The notes under the pieces are model-generated. The model was not told the origin of the DNA. It saw only the letters and a program-made list of their open reading frames with translations, and searched no databases. DNA of 44,336 nucleotides, taken from contig MGKE01000015.1 in assembly GCA_001794635.1 (NCBI GenBank), forward strand, positions 1-44,336, read 5' to 3'. The DNA is from Candidatus Yanofskybacteria bacterium RIFCSPLOWO2_01_FULL_39_28. GTDB lineage: Bacteria; Patescibacteriota; Minisyncoccia; 2-02-FULL-40-12; GWA2-44-9. Shown one piece after another: positions 21,887 to 30,047 of this stretch. The translations under genes were made by a program, and so were the position numbers. Numbering within the stretch: the first letter of the stretch is position 1; every line of letters begins with the position of its first letter.

Positions 21887-22631
21887 AGTCACCCAGAGAG
21901 TCCCAGAGCAAATTAAACAAAGACTTAAAAGATTCGGCTATTTCTTTGTGGGTTATAATGACCCCAACAACTTTTCCCTGGAGAGCACTTATGCTTATAT
22001 TATCGCCATAAATAGCAATATCTGATTTGAATGGAAATTTATCTGGTGAAACATATTTAGTTTCACGCAACATATTATCATCTTGTTTTTTCAATATAAC
22101 CCCTCGTTCGCTAGTGTAGATTAATCTTGATTTAATGCCTTTTTGAACTCGTTTTTGAGAAAGAACTTTGGGGTGATCAGGAAAAACTCTAATAATATCA
22201 TCGGCCGAAGAAAAACTGACTACTTCTTTGGTGTCAGATTTCAATAACTCGGTTTGCATTTTAAGAAGGCCTTCTTTTCCTTCAAAAAACCTAACCTGCG
22301 GTTTCTCACCGGCTAAGTTGAACAGGTTAGTTAATTCGGGCAAGAACTTGGTTAGTTCTTCTTTTTTCTGTTCTATTTCTTTTTTCTGGTTTTCTATAAT
22401 AAATTCCAGTTGTTCTGGAGACTCTGGTATAAAGAGTTGTTTTTTACCTTTGGTTTGAACACTAACCAAACCCAGTTTTTTGAGAGATTCTATTTGGACA
22501 TAAGTAGTCGGACGGTTAACTCCGGCTTTGACAGAAATTTCAAGAACCGTCGCCGGACCAAGTTCCAACATGGCCATATAAACCTTGGCTTCGTTATCAG
22601 ATAATCCCAAGCTAGTAAGTTGTTGTAACAT
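21885..22631 (-). CDS. TrmB-family transcriptional regulator
   Basis: About 248 aa. N-terminal winged helix of the TrmB type (LTSLGLSDNEAKVYMAMLELGPATVLEISVKAGVNRPTTYVQIESL), then a coiled coil (KKEIEQKKEELTKFL) and a C-terminal effector-like domain (VRFFEGKEGLLKMQTELL, DIAIYGDNISISAL). The ATG at 22637 lies two bases from a TATAAT box (22639-22644), so the in-frame ATG at 22631, which would be at or near the transcript start, is preferred. TrmB proteins are common in archaea and CPR. The regulon is unknown. Confidence 0.85.
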   Translation of the reverse strand: MLQQLTSLGLSDNEAKVYMAMLELGPATVLEISVKAGVNRPTTYVQIESLKKLGLVSVQTKGKKQLFIPESPEQLEFIIENQKKEIEQKKEELTKFLPELTNLFNLAGEKPQVRFFEGKEGLLKMQTELLKSDTKEVVSFSSADDIIRVFPDHPKVLSQKRVQKGIKSRLIYTSERGVILKKQDDNMLRETKYVSPDKFPFKSDIAIYGDNISISALQGKVVGVIITHKEIAESFKSLFNLLWDSLGD

Positions 22632-22714
22632 AACCATTATTATACCACGCTTCTAGTTTAAAGTAAATCACCGAGCTAACACTCGGTGCTTTACAAACCT
22701 ACAATGTCATTAGT

Positions 22715-23026
22715 TTATAAACTATTAAGATCTTGATCAATTGATTTAAACTCAGAATCTAAATCGCCTAAATCTACCTCTCCCACTTCTGAATTAAGTT
22801 GGGCATCTAATTGAGCTTCGGTTTGAGGAGTTGGGGTAGGAATTGGAAGTTGAGGAAGAATGCCTTGTTTTGAGCCAAAATACCAGATAAAACCAGCAAC
22901 AACTACAGCAACAGCAACACTTACCCAAATCCAAAGTTTTTTACCATTTCTTGAACCCGAAGGCATTAAAGGAGGTGTAACATTCGGATTTTGCATTTGT
23001 GGATTGAAATTTAAGTTGTTTTCCAT
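22715..23026 (-). CDS. Small single-pass membrane protein
   Basis: 103 aa. Asn/Pro-rich cytosolic N-terminus, one membrane segment at about residues 30-50 (LWIWVSVAVAVVVAGFIWYF), then an acidic tail after a PTPTPQ linker. No domain recognised. It is followed by a terminator (CACCGAG/CTCGGTG, about 22674-22692) and lies in the same direction as the coiled-coil secreted protein. Confidence 0.65.
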   Translation of the reverse strand: MENNLNFNPQMQNPNVTPPLMPSGSRNGKKLWIWVSVAVAVVVAGFIWYFGSKQGILPQLPIPTPTPQTEAQLDAQLNSEVGEVDLGDLDSEFKSIDQDLNSL

Positions 23027-23052
23027 ATGTAGTAATTTTTAAAAATTATTTA

Positions 23053-24033
23053 TTAGTTATTAGGGGTTGGGGTTACACTCGGACTTGGGGTTACGCTTGA
23101 AGTTGGAGTTGCACTTGGGATCGAACTTGGACTGGAAGTTGGGGTTACGCTTGGAGTTGACTTGTCGTCATCACCGCGCACTCCAGCCAAAGCTCTAGCC
23201 GCGTTATGAACAGCTTCTTTGGCCAATTTAACCTTTTCAAAGACCAATTTTATTTCCCGATGTAAATCTTGCCTGGCTTTACCGACATCTGTTTTTAATT
23301 TATCCTCAGTAGTTACTAAGATAGTATGGGTTTTACCAGCTTGAGCTTCTATTGCCGATCTTGCTTCAGCAATAGCCTGACGAGCTTTTTCAATCGCCGT
23401 TCTGACGGTTGATACATCATAACCAGCATCCTCGGCCTTATCGGCTCTTTCGTTTATTCTAATCAAAACCCCATCTAACTTCTCCAGAACATTGGCAAAA
23501 TGTTTCATCATTCGATCATTTAAATCATCAAGAGATTTATCAACTTTCTCAACAACTTGTTTTTTGCGTTCATCTTTAACTACTTTGAGTCGTTCTTTGA
23601 GTTCTCCTCTTTTGGTTTCAATCCTGTCTTTTAGTTCTTCTCTTTTTTGTTCTAAACTTTGTTTCAGAGCCTCTCTTTTTGATTCAATATCCTGTTTTAA
23701 TGCCTCTCTTTTTACCTCCATTTCTTGCTTAAGAGCTTCTTTTTTCACTTCAAATTCCTTTTTTAAAGTTTCTCTTTTTTCTTCCATTTCCTTTTTCTGA
23801 TCGTTCATCACTTCTTTTCTTTCTTCCATTTTTTCTTCTCTTTTTTCTTCCATCTCCTCTTTCATTTCTTGTATATTTTCTTTTCTGGTATCTCTTATTT
23901 CTTGTTTTACTGGAGTTTTTTCCGGACTCCTGCTTGGAGTTGGACTAGTTGTAGTATCATTTTGCGCTGAAGCAAAAAGAACCAAGCCGAAAAAGACTGC
24001 AAATATGACTGAATATTTAATTAGTTTACTCAT
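23053..24033 (-). CDS. Secreted or surface coiled-coil protein with 11-residue repeats
   Basis: 326 aa. Signal peptide (LIKYSVIFAVFFGLVLFASAQ), a Pro/Ser/Thr stretch, then a long Lys/Glu coiled coil (about 45-160) with hendecad repeats of the form xKREALKQxxE, at least five in a row. A second helical region follows (about 165-290), then a C-terminal tail of imperfect TPSVTPTSS repeats that looks like a glycosylated wall-spanning stalk. A TATAAT box (24041-24046) ends seven bases before the ATG, so leaderless. DNA of the repeat parts is internally repetitive. Confidence 0.75.
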   Translation of the reverse strand: MSKLIKYSVIFAVFFGLVLFASAQNDTTTSPTPSRSPEKTPVKQEIRDTRKENIQEMKEEMEEKREEKMEERKEVMNDQKKEMEEKRETLKKEFEVKKEALKQEMEVKREALKQDIESKREALKQSLEQKREELKDRIETKRGELKERLKVVKDERKKQVVEKVDKSLDDLNDRMMKHFANVLEKLDGVLIRINERADKAEDAGYDVSTVRTAIEKARQAIAEARSAIEAQAGKTHTILVTTEDKLKTDVGKARQDLHREIKLVFEKVKLAKEAVHNAARALAGVRGDDDKSTPSVTPTSSPSSIPSATPTSSVTPSPSVTPTPNN

Positions 24034-24072
24034 GTTTACAATTATATTTTAAAAACAAATTGTCGGCAATTA

Positions 24073-24780
24073 TTATTTATGCACAGCCAGGTATGTTCCA
24101 ATTATAGCTGCAGTTTCAGCCCGTAGGGTGGTTTTACCCAGAGAAACTATTTCAAAACCAGCATCTCTCGCTGTTTGTAGCTCTTCCGGAGTCCAGCCAC
24201 CCTCGGGACCCACGAAAATAGCTAGTAGTTTGTAGGAAGTAGCTTGTAGTTGAGAGCGGAGATCGGTTTTTCCAAATTGATCAAAAATAATTTTAACGTC
24301 ATTGTCCTCTGACAATTTAATTGCTTCTTGGAAGTTAACGGGATCGTACAAAACTGGGACAACTCCACGACCGGACTGTTCGGCCGCTTCTTTGATGATT
24401 TTTTCAAGACGGTCTTTACGGATGTCTAATTTAACAGTTCTGGCGGTAATAATCGGCACAATCTCTTTAACTCCGATTTCAGTCGCTTTCTGAACAACCA
24501 ATTCAAAATTTTCTTTTTTTAGAATTGAGCAATACAAAACAACGTTTCTTTCTGGTTCGTTTTGATTTACGCTAATTTCTTGGATTTCAACTTCAACAAG
24601 ATTTTTACCATACCCTTTAATTTCTGCGACTCCTTCTTTGTTATTTCCATCGCAAAGAATTACTTTCTCGCCAACTTTTAATTTCAAAACATTTCTTATC
24701 TGATTAACCAACTCAAAATCGGATATTTTAAATATCCCCGGTACAATATTAAATTTTCCAATAAAACGATGTTGTTTCAT
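24073..24780 (-). CDS. rsmE: 16S rRNA m3U1498 methyltransferase RsmE
   Basis: 235 aa, SPOUT-fold enzyme that methylates U1498 of 16S rRNA with SAM. It has the PUA-like N-terminus (HRFIGKFNI), KKENFELVVQKATEIGV, then SAM-knot motifs FVGPEGGWTPEE and LGKTTLRAETAAI. The stretch RSQLQATSYKLLA (24219-24260) is encoded by a tandem GTAGTTTGTAG-like repeat and looks like an in-frame insertion. Confidence 0.93.
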   Translation of the reverse strand: MKQHRFIGKFNIVPGIFKISDFELVNQIRNVLKLKVGEKVILCDGNNKEGVAEIKGYGKNLVEVEIQEISVNQNEPERNVVLYCSILKKENFELVVQKATEIGVKEIVPIITARTVKLDIRKDRLEKIIKEAAEQSGRGVVPVLYDPVNFQEAIKLSEDNDVKIIFDQFGKTDLRSQLQATSYKLLAIFVGPEGGWTPEELQTARDAGFEIVSLGKTTLRAETAAIIGTYLAVHK

Positions 24781-24789
24781 TTATTTAAA

Positions 24790-24809
24790 AAGCCGAGTTG
24801 AATCGGCTT
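24790..24809 (-). terminator. Intrinsic terminator
   Basis: AAGCCGA/TCGGCTT stem, T-run on the minus strand, between the cupin-like gene and rsmE. Confidence 0.8.
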
Positions 24810-24816
24810 ACTATTT

Positions 24817-25464
24817 CTAATCTAGGGATAAATACCTTCCTCTATATATATCATCTAGTCTCTTTTGACACTGACCACATTTTACCACGTGGGCTAATGC
24901 AGCATAATAACCAAGAATGTGTCCGGTATGGCGTGCAACCTCTATTACATCATGTGATAAAGCATTATACTTATATCCAAGCCGAAGCCGAAAATAATCT
25001 AATAAATCCTTGGCAATCTGGGGGTGTAGTGGTTCTAAAGCTCTATCACTCTTCGGTGCCTGCCGATTCCAAGGTTTTCCGGCAATCATAATACTTGCCG
25101 ATGGACCATCCAAAGGTCTGACCAAATGCCACGAATTGATATTTGTCATTTCATATTTTGCGCCTTCTGGAAGTTCAATAATTGAAGCAACTGGTGGCGG
25201 ATTGTTTTCTTCTCCGTAACCAACAGTCATTTCATATTTACCCGAAACTATTTCCATAGCCGACGGCCAAGGATGGGGATGAAATAATGCTTCTTCTCTT
25301 GAACATGGATAAATTATGTGGAGATAAACCCGATAATCTCGCCACTCTCTCCATAAGCGATTAACAAGGGGTGGATGATAATCTATACGTAAACTCTGCC
25401 AAGACCCGGCATCAACCAAAAGCGCCGGTAATTCAACTTTAAGTTCATCTAACAATTCAAGCAT
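24817..25464 (-). CDS. Cupin-like protein
   Basis: 215 aa. The centre has a cupin-like beta pattern: FHPHPWPSAMEIVSGKYEMTVGYG (two or three potential metal-binding His), then SIIELPEGAKYEMTNINSWHLVRPL with a late His. The C-terminus is helical and ends in CGQCQKRLDDI with a CxxC. Substrate unknown. ATG at 25464. Own terminator downstream. Confidence 0.55.
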   Translation of the reverse strand: MLELLDELKVELPALLVDAGSWQSLRIDYHPPLVNRLWREWRDYRVYLHIIYPCSREEALFHPHPWPSAMEIVSGKYEMTVGYGEENNPPPVASIIELPEGAKYEMTNINSWHLVRPLDGPSASIMIAGKPWNRQAPKSDRALEPLHPQIAKDLLDYFRLRLGYKYNALSHDVIEVARHTGHILGYYAALAHVVKCGQCQKRLDDIYRGRYLSLD

Positions 25465-25565
25465 TTTGAATTCTTGTTAAAGAAAAGAAGGTATGGATAA
25501 TTTAACTCATTTTACTAAATATGTCAAAAAATTAACTCAAAAAAATAAGAAATTAGATAAATAAA

Positions 25566-25588
25566 AAGAACTCGCTTAACGAGTTCTT
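25566..25588 (-). terminator. Terminator of the LemA-like gene
   Basis: AAGAACTCG-CTTAA-CGAGTTCTT with TTTTTATTT on the minus strand. Confidence 0.85.
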
Positions 25589-25593
25589 ACAAA

Positions 25594-26238
25594 CTACTTT
25601 ACCTGAAGCGGTGTCTCAACACCGGTTTCAAATGACTTGTTAACATTGGCTGTACTGATCGGTTCGGCCATCTTCTCCAAAGCCTCGGTGGCGTAATATT
25701 TCACGCCTCCGACGCTAAACTCCAAATCTCGGCTTGGATAAAGTCCAGACAAAACCCATGCCCGGAAAATACCCTCTTTGCGCCAATAGTTATAGGCCTG
25801 GGCTTTTTCAATGCGCAGATTCTGCTTATTTCTGATTGCTTCACGACCAGCACTGACAGTCGGAAGAATCTTGTCATAGATATTCAAACCACTGGTATCC
25901 GGATAGGCTTCGGCTATCGCCTGGAGCAAAGCCTGTCCCTGATTAGGGTTGTCACCATAGCGCCCTTCTAAAGCGTTAGTGATAATAGTGTCCATCTTTG
26001 CCGATTTTAGATTAGCCAAACCAGTCTGTTCATAAAAAGTATTCTCATAAGTAGCACGTTCAGATACCTCCACTCGAATTACAGCATTTAATTCTGTTTC
26101 CCAAGCCAGTGCTTGATTACGAATACTGGCAGCATAGCCGTAAAGGCCAAGTCCAAAAAGGACAACTCCGCCAACAATCAATAAGGTTGCAATTAAACCA
26201 ACACTAACGGCTCCGGCATCAGAAAGTCTCTTTCTCAC
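25594..26238 (-). CDS. LemA-like membrane protein
   Basis: 214 aa from GTG at 26238, with GGAGG four bases upstream. One N-terminal membrane segment (about 12-35), then a helical domain (SIRNQALAWETELNAVIRVE, KSAKMDTIITNALEGRYG, LQAIAEAYPDTSGLNIYDKI, SAGREAIRNKQNLRIEKAQAYNYW) that fits the LemA four-helix pattern, though distantly. Promoter TTGACA-16-CATAAT at about 26334-26307. LemA proteins often sit beside TPM-domain proteins, as here. Function unknown. Confidence 0.5.
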   Translation of the reverse strand: MRKRLSDAGAVSVGLIATLLIVGGVVLFGLGLYGYAASIRNQALAWETELNAVIRVEVSERATYENTFYEQTGLANLKSAKMDTIITNALEGRYGDNPNQGQALLQAIAEAYPDTSGLNIYDKILPTVSAGREAIRNKQNLRIEKAQAYNYWRKEGIFRAWVLSGLYPSRDLEFSVGGVKYYATEALEKMAEPISTANVNKSFETGVETPLQVK

Positions 26239-26341
26239 CTTTCCTCCTCGTTGTAAAAAATCTTGTGCGAATTTGCCGCAAACAGCAATTTCGCCACGGT
26301 ATTGATTATGATTGATTTGCTATTTTTGTCAACCACGATTA

Positions 26342-27751
26342 TCAGCGACGCCAATTGTAAACTCCCTCTGACGGGTCATAATGATTTGCTGCCCAAACCC
26401 AAACTCCACAACTTATAAGAAATGCGATTATGAGAATCGCCCAAACTTGACCAGCACTTGGCTGAATTTCATTCTTAAGATAGAGAAATCCTCCTTGACT
26501 ATCATCGCCGGACATACTGATTCTTTTGAATTTGGTAGCTGGATCATCTATACCCCAAATAATGCGCTGAATCGGACCTGGCTGACCACCACCTGGAGGA
26601 TAAAAAACAGTATTTCCGTTCCTCTGGCTAAATAAAGGCCCGAGAAGTGTTTCTGGGTTTAAGGACAGGCCTTTTAATCCATCCCGCATCACAACAATAA
26701 ATTTTTCATTACCAAGAGGCATACCAGTAAATGCCCTGCTCCAAGAAACAGTTGTTCCATCCGTTCCAACTAAAACGACTATGGCATTTTTAGAAAGAGC
26801 ATTCTTACCAAATACTTCTTTATTCTGCCAGTAAGCCTTTAAGGCCAAGGAATAACGATCTGGATTTGAAGCAATCTTATCGTTTTTTACAACAACCAAA
26901 TGAAGATCACCTTGTAACTGGTAACCAAGATTAGCATTTACATATGCAATCGTATTTTGCCACAAAACCGGATTATTTGATTTTAAACCAACAAAATAAA
27001 CTTTATTGGCATAGTAAAGATTCTCTACGTTATTTACTAAGACTGGCAGTAAATTACTTTTTTGGTACTCAGCGATATCGCTTGAATACTCTTTCATCAA
27101 AGTTCTTTCTGAGGCCAAAATATAATTTACATAATCCTTGCGAGCTGTAACAGGACCGGGGCGATTTGCCTCACATCTATCTTTAACTGACAGCCAAAAT
27201 GATGGTTCGCCTGTACCGGCATTAGAAATAATATACTGTGGAATAGAATGACCTGTCCGCCAGCGATTTGCTTGCGGATTTTCAGGAAAAACATTAGTCG
27301 CAACTGTATAACGACCAAGCGTCGTATCAACATAGAAATGATATTCACGGTTAACATAGGGACAAGAATGATAACGAACTTCTTGGTGACACACCTGATG
27401 ACACGAGCGGTCGTCTCCTGTACCACTACATTCTTCGTGACAAACTGTTACCCAATATGGATCACAGTCATACTCCCAACGACACGAACCGTCTCGAGTG
27501 CACTGAGTATACTCTTTAATAGCGGCCACTTCCCAACCATTCCAGTACTCATTAAAATTAACTTTGCTGTTTTTGGCCATAGACCAACCAGCCCAGGAAA
27601 CTAATACTGCCACAAGAGGTGAAATAGCCATGCCAATAGCGTATTCACGCCAAGTTATACGAGCCCTGGTTTTCTTAAATTCAAGAAAATATTTAACAGC
27701 CAAACCGGCCAAAGCCACTGAAATAATGGCACTAAGAATCACTATGAGCAC
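26342..27751 (-). CDS. Two-ended membrane protein with Cys-rich and TPM-like regions
   Basis: 469 aa from GTG at 27751 (AGGAG five bases before). Two membrane segments near the N-terminus (about 2-22 and 37-58), a Cys/His-rich part (about 83-130: CTRDGSCRWEYDC, CHEECSG, CHQVCHQE), a large domain with a TPM-phosphatase-like pattern (GDLHLVVVKNDKI, LSKNAIVVLVGTDGT, FTGMPLGNEKFIVV) and a last membrane segment (about 435-455). Promoter TTGACT-17-TATTAT at 27821-27793. Pairing with the LemA-like gene supports the TPM call. I recall similar proteins in phages and actinobacteria, from memory only. Confidence 0.5.
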   Translation of the reverse strand: MLIVILSAIISVALAGLAVKYFLEFKKTRARITWREYAIGMAISPLVAVLVSWAGWSMAKNSKVNFNEYWNGWEVAAIKEYTQCTRDGSCRWEYDCDPYWVTVCHEECSGTGDDRSCHQVCHQEVRYHSCPYVNREYHFYVDTTLGRYTVATNVFPENPQANRWRTGHSIPQYIISNAGTGEPSFWLSVKDRCEANRPGPVTARKDYVNYILASERTLMKEYSSDIAEYQKSNLLPVLVNNVENLYYANKVYFVGLKSNNPVLWQNTIAYVNANLGYQLQGDLHLVVVKNDKIASNPDRYSLALKAYWQNKEVFGKNALSKNAIVVLVGTDGTTVSWSRAFTGMPLGNEKFIVVMRDGLKGLSLNPETLLGPLFSQRNGNTVFYPPGGGQPGPIQRIIWGIDDPATKFKRISMSGDDSQGGFLYLKNEIQPSAGQVWAILIIAFLISCGVWVWAANHYDPSEGVYNWRR

Positions 27752-27821
27752 ATGCTCTCCTTTTCTTTTTCAAGGAACTTTAAAGAAGTAATATAATACT
27801 ATAAAACACGAACAGAGTCAA

Positions 27822-28667
27822 TTACCTAAATCCGAACTTTTCTTGAAGACTTTTGAAGAAATAATTCTTTTCTAGTTCAGCAAATTTAACCAGATGGGGA
27901 GAACTCTCAATTACAACTTCGTCTTTTTCTTCTAGAGGAAATAGTGACTCGCCATCAGCCATAAATAAAACGTCTATTTTAGTATTATTTTTTGAAAGCG
28001 AGATAACACCCCTTTTCCTGAAAGAAACAACCTTGAGATTAACAATATTAGTATATTTAACCACAATACTCGGACTAGGTATGCTGTGATCCAAAACCTC
28101 TGTTATTATAAAACATTTAATATCTGGCATAACTATCGGCCCGTGAGCCGAAAGATTGAAAGCAGTTGAACCGGTGGCCGTAGAAACTAAAATCCCAGTT
28201 CCTTGAATGTGTTTAACCGGATGATCGGCTATTCGCGCTTCAAGCTCAACCATACCCAGCGGGCTTTTAACCACTACCTCATTCAAGGCCTCGGCTTTAA
28301 AAATAACTTTATTTTTTCTTTTAACTTGAGCGGTCATCATCATTCTTTCAATGATTCCGTATTTACCTTGGAAAAATTTATCAAGAGATTTTAAAAATTC
28401 TTTTTCTTGCCTAACTGATGCCAAAAAACCGACATGGCCGAGATTTAGTCCCAAAATTATCGAGCCAGATTCATGGTGTTTGCGAGCCGCCTCAAGAATA
28501 GCTCCATCCCCGCCCAAAACAATTACAACATCTGGTTTTTTGCTGTAACTTTTGAGCGCTGGATATTTTTTCTTAAGAAAAGAATTAATCTGTTTAGACC
28601 AAATTACAGCTCGTTTGTTTTGAGAATGATAAAAAATGTGAAATGTTTTTAGGGGTTGACTTGCCAT
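27822..28667 (-). CDS. nadK: NAD kinase
   Basis: 281 aa. Phosphorylates NAD to NADP. Signature GGDG in VIVLGGDGAILEAARK near residue 52, NLGHVGFLAS, and the C-terminal TGSTAFNLSAHGP region. Its promoter (TTGTTT-17-TACACT, 28714-28686) overlaps the palindrome at 28682-28704 and faces the divergent NrtR-type gene, an arrangement suited to NAD-responsive control. Confidence 0.93.
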   Translation of the reverse strand: MASQPLKTFHIFYHSQNKRAVIWSKQINSFLKKKYPALKSYSKKPDVVIVLGGDGAILEAARKHHESGSIILGLNLGHVGFLASVRQEKEFLKSLDKFFQGKYGIIERMMMTAQVKRKNKVIFKAEALNEVVVKSPLGMVELEARIADHPVKHIQGTGILVSTATGSTAFNLSAHGPIVMPDIKCFIITEVLDHSIPSPSIVVKYTNIVNLKVVSFRKRGVISLSKNNTKIDVLFMADGESLFPLEEKDEVVIESSPHLVKFAELEKNYFFKSLQEKFGFR

Positions 28668-28681
28668 ATGTGGTTTGATAT

Positions 28682-28704
28682 ACTTAGTGTAACATAAACA
28701 CTTA
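28682..28704. promoter_or_regulatory. Operator-like palindrome between nadK and nrtR
   Basis: ACTTAGTGT-AACATAA-ACACTTA. It covers the -10 box (TACACT, minus strand) of nadK and the start region of the nrtR transcript. The same sequence with the same 7-bp spacing recurs at 37201-37223. Likely site for the adjacent NrtR-type regulator, by inference. Confidence 0.6.
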
Positions 28705-28715
28705 ATAAAAACAAT

Positions 28716-29378
28716 ATGCTAAGGTCTTACCAGTCTGTTACAACCGACATAGTAATATTTACCATAGAACAAGAAGAACTTAAAGTCCTCTTAATCAAGC
28801 GGGCCAAAGAACCATTCAAAAATAAATGGGCTTTACCCGGTGGTTTTATTTTGGAAAACGAAGAACCGGAAAAAGCCGCTTTGAGAGTTTTAAAGAACAA
28901 GGCCGGTGTCAGCAATATCTACATGGAGCAACTCTACACATTTCCCGGTTCCGGAAGAGATCCAAGGGGCAACGTTATCACTATCACCTACTTTGCCTTA
29001 GCACCTACAGAAAAAATAAAAATTCAAAAATCAAAAGAAACTCAAACACCAACATTTTACTCTCTTAAAAAGCTCCCTCAATTGGCTTTTGACCATAAAA
29101 AAATTATTACTTACGCCCTAAAACGTCTTCGTTCAAAGCTTGAATATACAAATGTTGTTTATTCTTTGCTTCCTCAATTTTTTACTTTCAACCAGCTCCA
29201 AGAAGCTTATGAAACAATATTAGACCGCGAATTGGACAAGAGAAATTTTAGAAAGAAATTTATCCTACTCAATCTTATTCGATCAACCAAAAAGGTCCAT
29301 AAAGGCATCCGCCAACGCCCGGCACAACTTTATCAATTTATTAGCTGCCGCCCGACAGAGTTAAAAAAGTTTTTTTAA
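28716..29378 (+). CDS. NrtR-type Nudix regulator of NAD metabolism
   Basis: 220 aa. N-terminal Nudix fold (ALPGGFILENEEPEKAALRVLKNKAGV) in which the catalytic REUxEE part of the Nudix box reads RVLKNKA, so hydrolysis is probably lost. C-terminal winged helix (YSLLPQFFTFNQLQEAYETILDRELDKRNFRKKF) as in NrtR, which senses ADP-ribose and represses NAD genes. Between nadK and nadE. The start is near the palindrome at 28682-28704, so autoregulation is likely. Confidence 0.88.
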   Translation: MLRSYQSVTTDIVIFTIEQEELKVLLIKRAKEPFKNKWALPGGFILENEEPEKAALRVLKNKAGVSNIYMEQLYTFPGSGRDPRGNVITITYFALAPTEKIKIQKSKETQTPTFYSLKKLPQLAFDHKKIITYALKRLRSKLEYTNVVYSLLPQFFTFNQLQEAYETILDRELDKRNFRKKFILLNLIRSTKKVHKGIRQRPAQLYQFISCRPTELKKFF

Positions 29379-29384
29379 TATAAC

Positions 29385-29426
29385 AACTGTCTTATAACTA
29401 TGCATATGCACAGCTATAAGACAGTT
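29385..29426. repeat. Inverted repeat after nrtR
   Basis: AACTGTCTTATA (29385-29396) and TATAAGACAGTT (29415-29426), perfect 12-bp arms with an 18-nt spacer. No T-run, so either an unusual terminator or an operator for the GNAT gene. Confidence 0.75.
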
Positions 29427-29442
29427 TGGATGAAAAGAAAGT

Positions 29443-29964
29443 ATGACTAAAAATTTAAAAATAAAAATGAGCCCGTTAAAATTAGGAGATGTTAATTATA
29501 TTATGACCTGGGTAAACGACCATGAGATTGTTAAGAATTTACAGCATTTTGATAAAAAGTTCACCAGAAAAGATGAAGAAAAATATGTTAAAAAAATTTT
29601 AAACAGCAAAAACGATTTCGTATTCTCATTTTTTACTAAAAACGAAGAATATATCGGTCAAGGAGGAATTCACCAGATAGCTTGGGAAAACAAGCTTGGC
29701 AGACTATCAATCATCATAAAGCGGGAACATTGGAATAAGGGTTATGCCCAAGAGATACTACCCGCTCTCGTGAATTACGCTTTCAAAGAACTAAAACTTC
29801 ATAAAATCTGGCTAATGCATTGGAAGGAAAACAAAAAAGCAGGTCATTTGTATAAAAAACTCGGTTTTATAAAAGAAGGGGTCCTCAAGGACGAGTATTT
29901 CTGGCAAGGCAAATATCACGATATAATCAGAATGGCTGTGATTAGAACTACTCGCTTGAAATAA
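29443..29964 (+). CDS. GNAT-family N-acetyltransferase (RimJ/RimL-like)
   Basis: 173 aa. Fold markers: KMSPLKLGDVNYIMTWVNDHEI at the start, GRLSIIIKREHWNKGYAQEIL (acetyl-CoA binding loop, here R-E-H-W-N-K-G-Y), and KIWLMHWKENKKAGHLYKKLGFIKEGVLKDEYFWQGKYHD at the end, typical of the RimJ/RimL group. Acetylates an N-terminus or a small amine; substrate not known. Lies between nrtR and nadE on the plus strand. Confidence 0.88.
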   Translation: MTKNLKIKMSPLKLGDVNYIMTWVNDHEIVKNLQHFDKKFTRKDEEKYVKKILNSKNDFVFSFFTKNEEYIGQGGIHQIAWENKLGRLSIIIKREHWNKGYAQEILPALVNYAFKELKLHKIWLMHWKENKKAGHLYKKLGFIKEGVLKDEYFWQGKYHDIIRMAVIRTTRLK

Positions 29965-30047
29965 GTTCTAATAAAAATAGCCATTTTAATAATTTGGTGT
30001 TATAAATTACGGCAGTTTTGTTAACAATCTATAACACACGGAGACTC

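Noticed and set aside
25493-25564. 23-codon frame on plus before a terminator
   Set aside because: AT-rich low-complexity (Lys/Asn), no promoter; the terminator belongs to the minus-strand gene.
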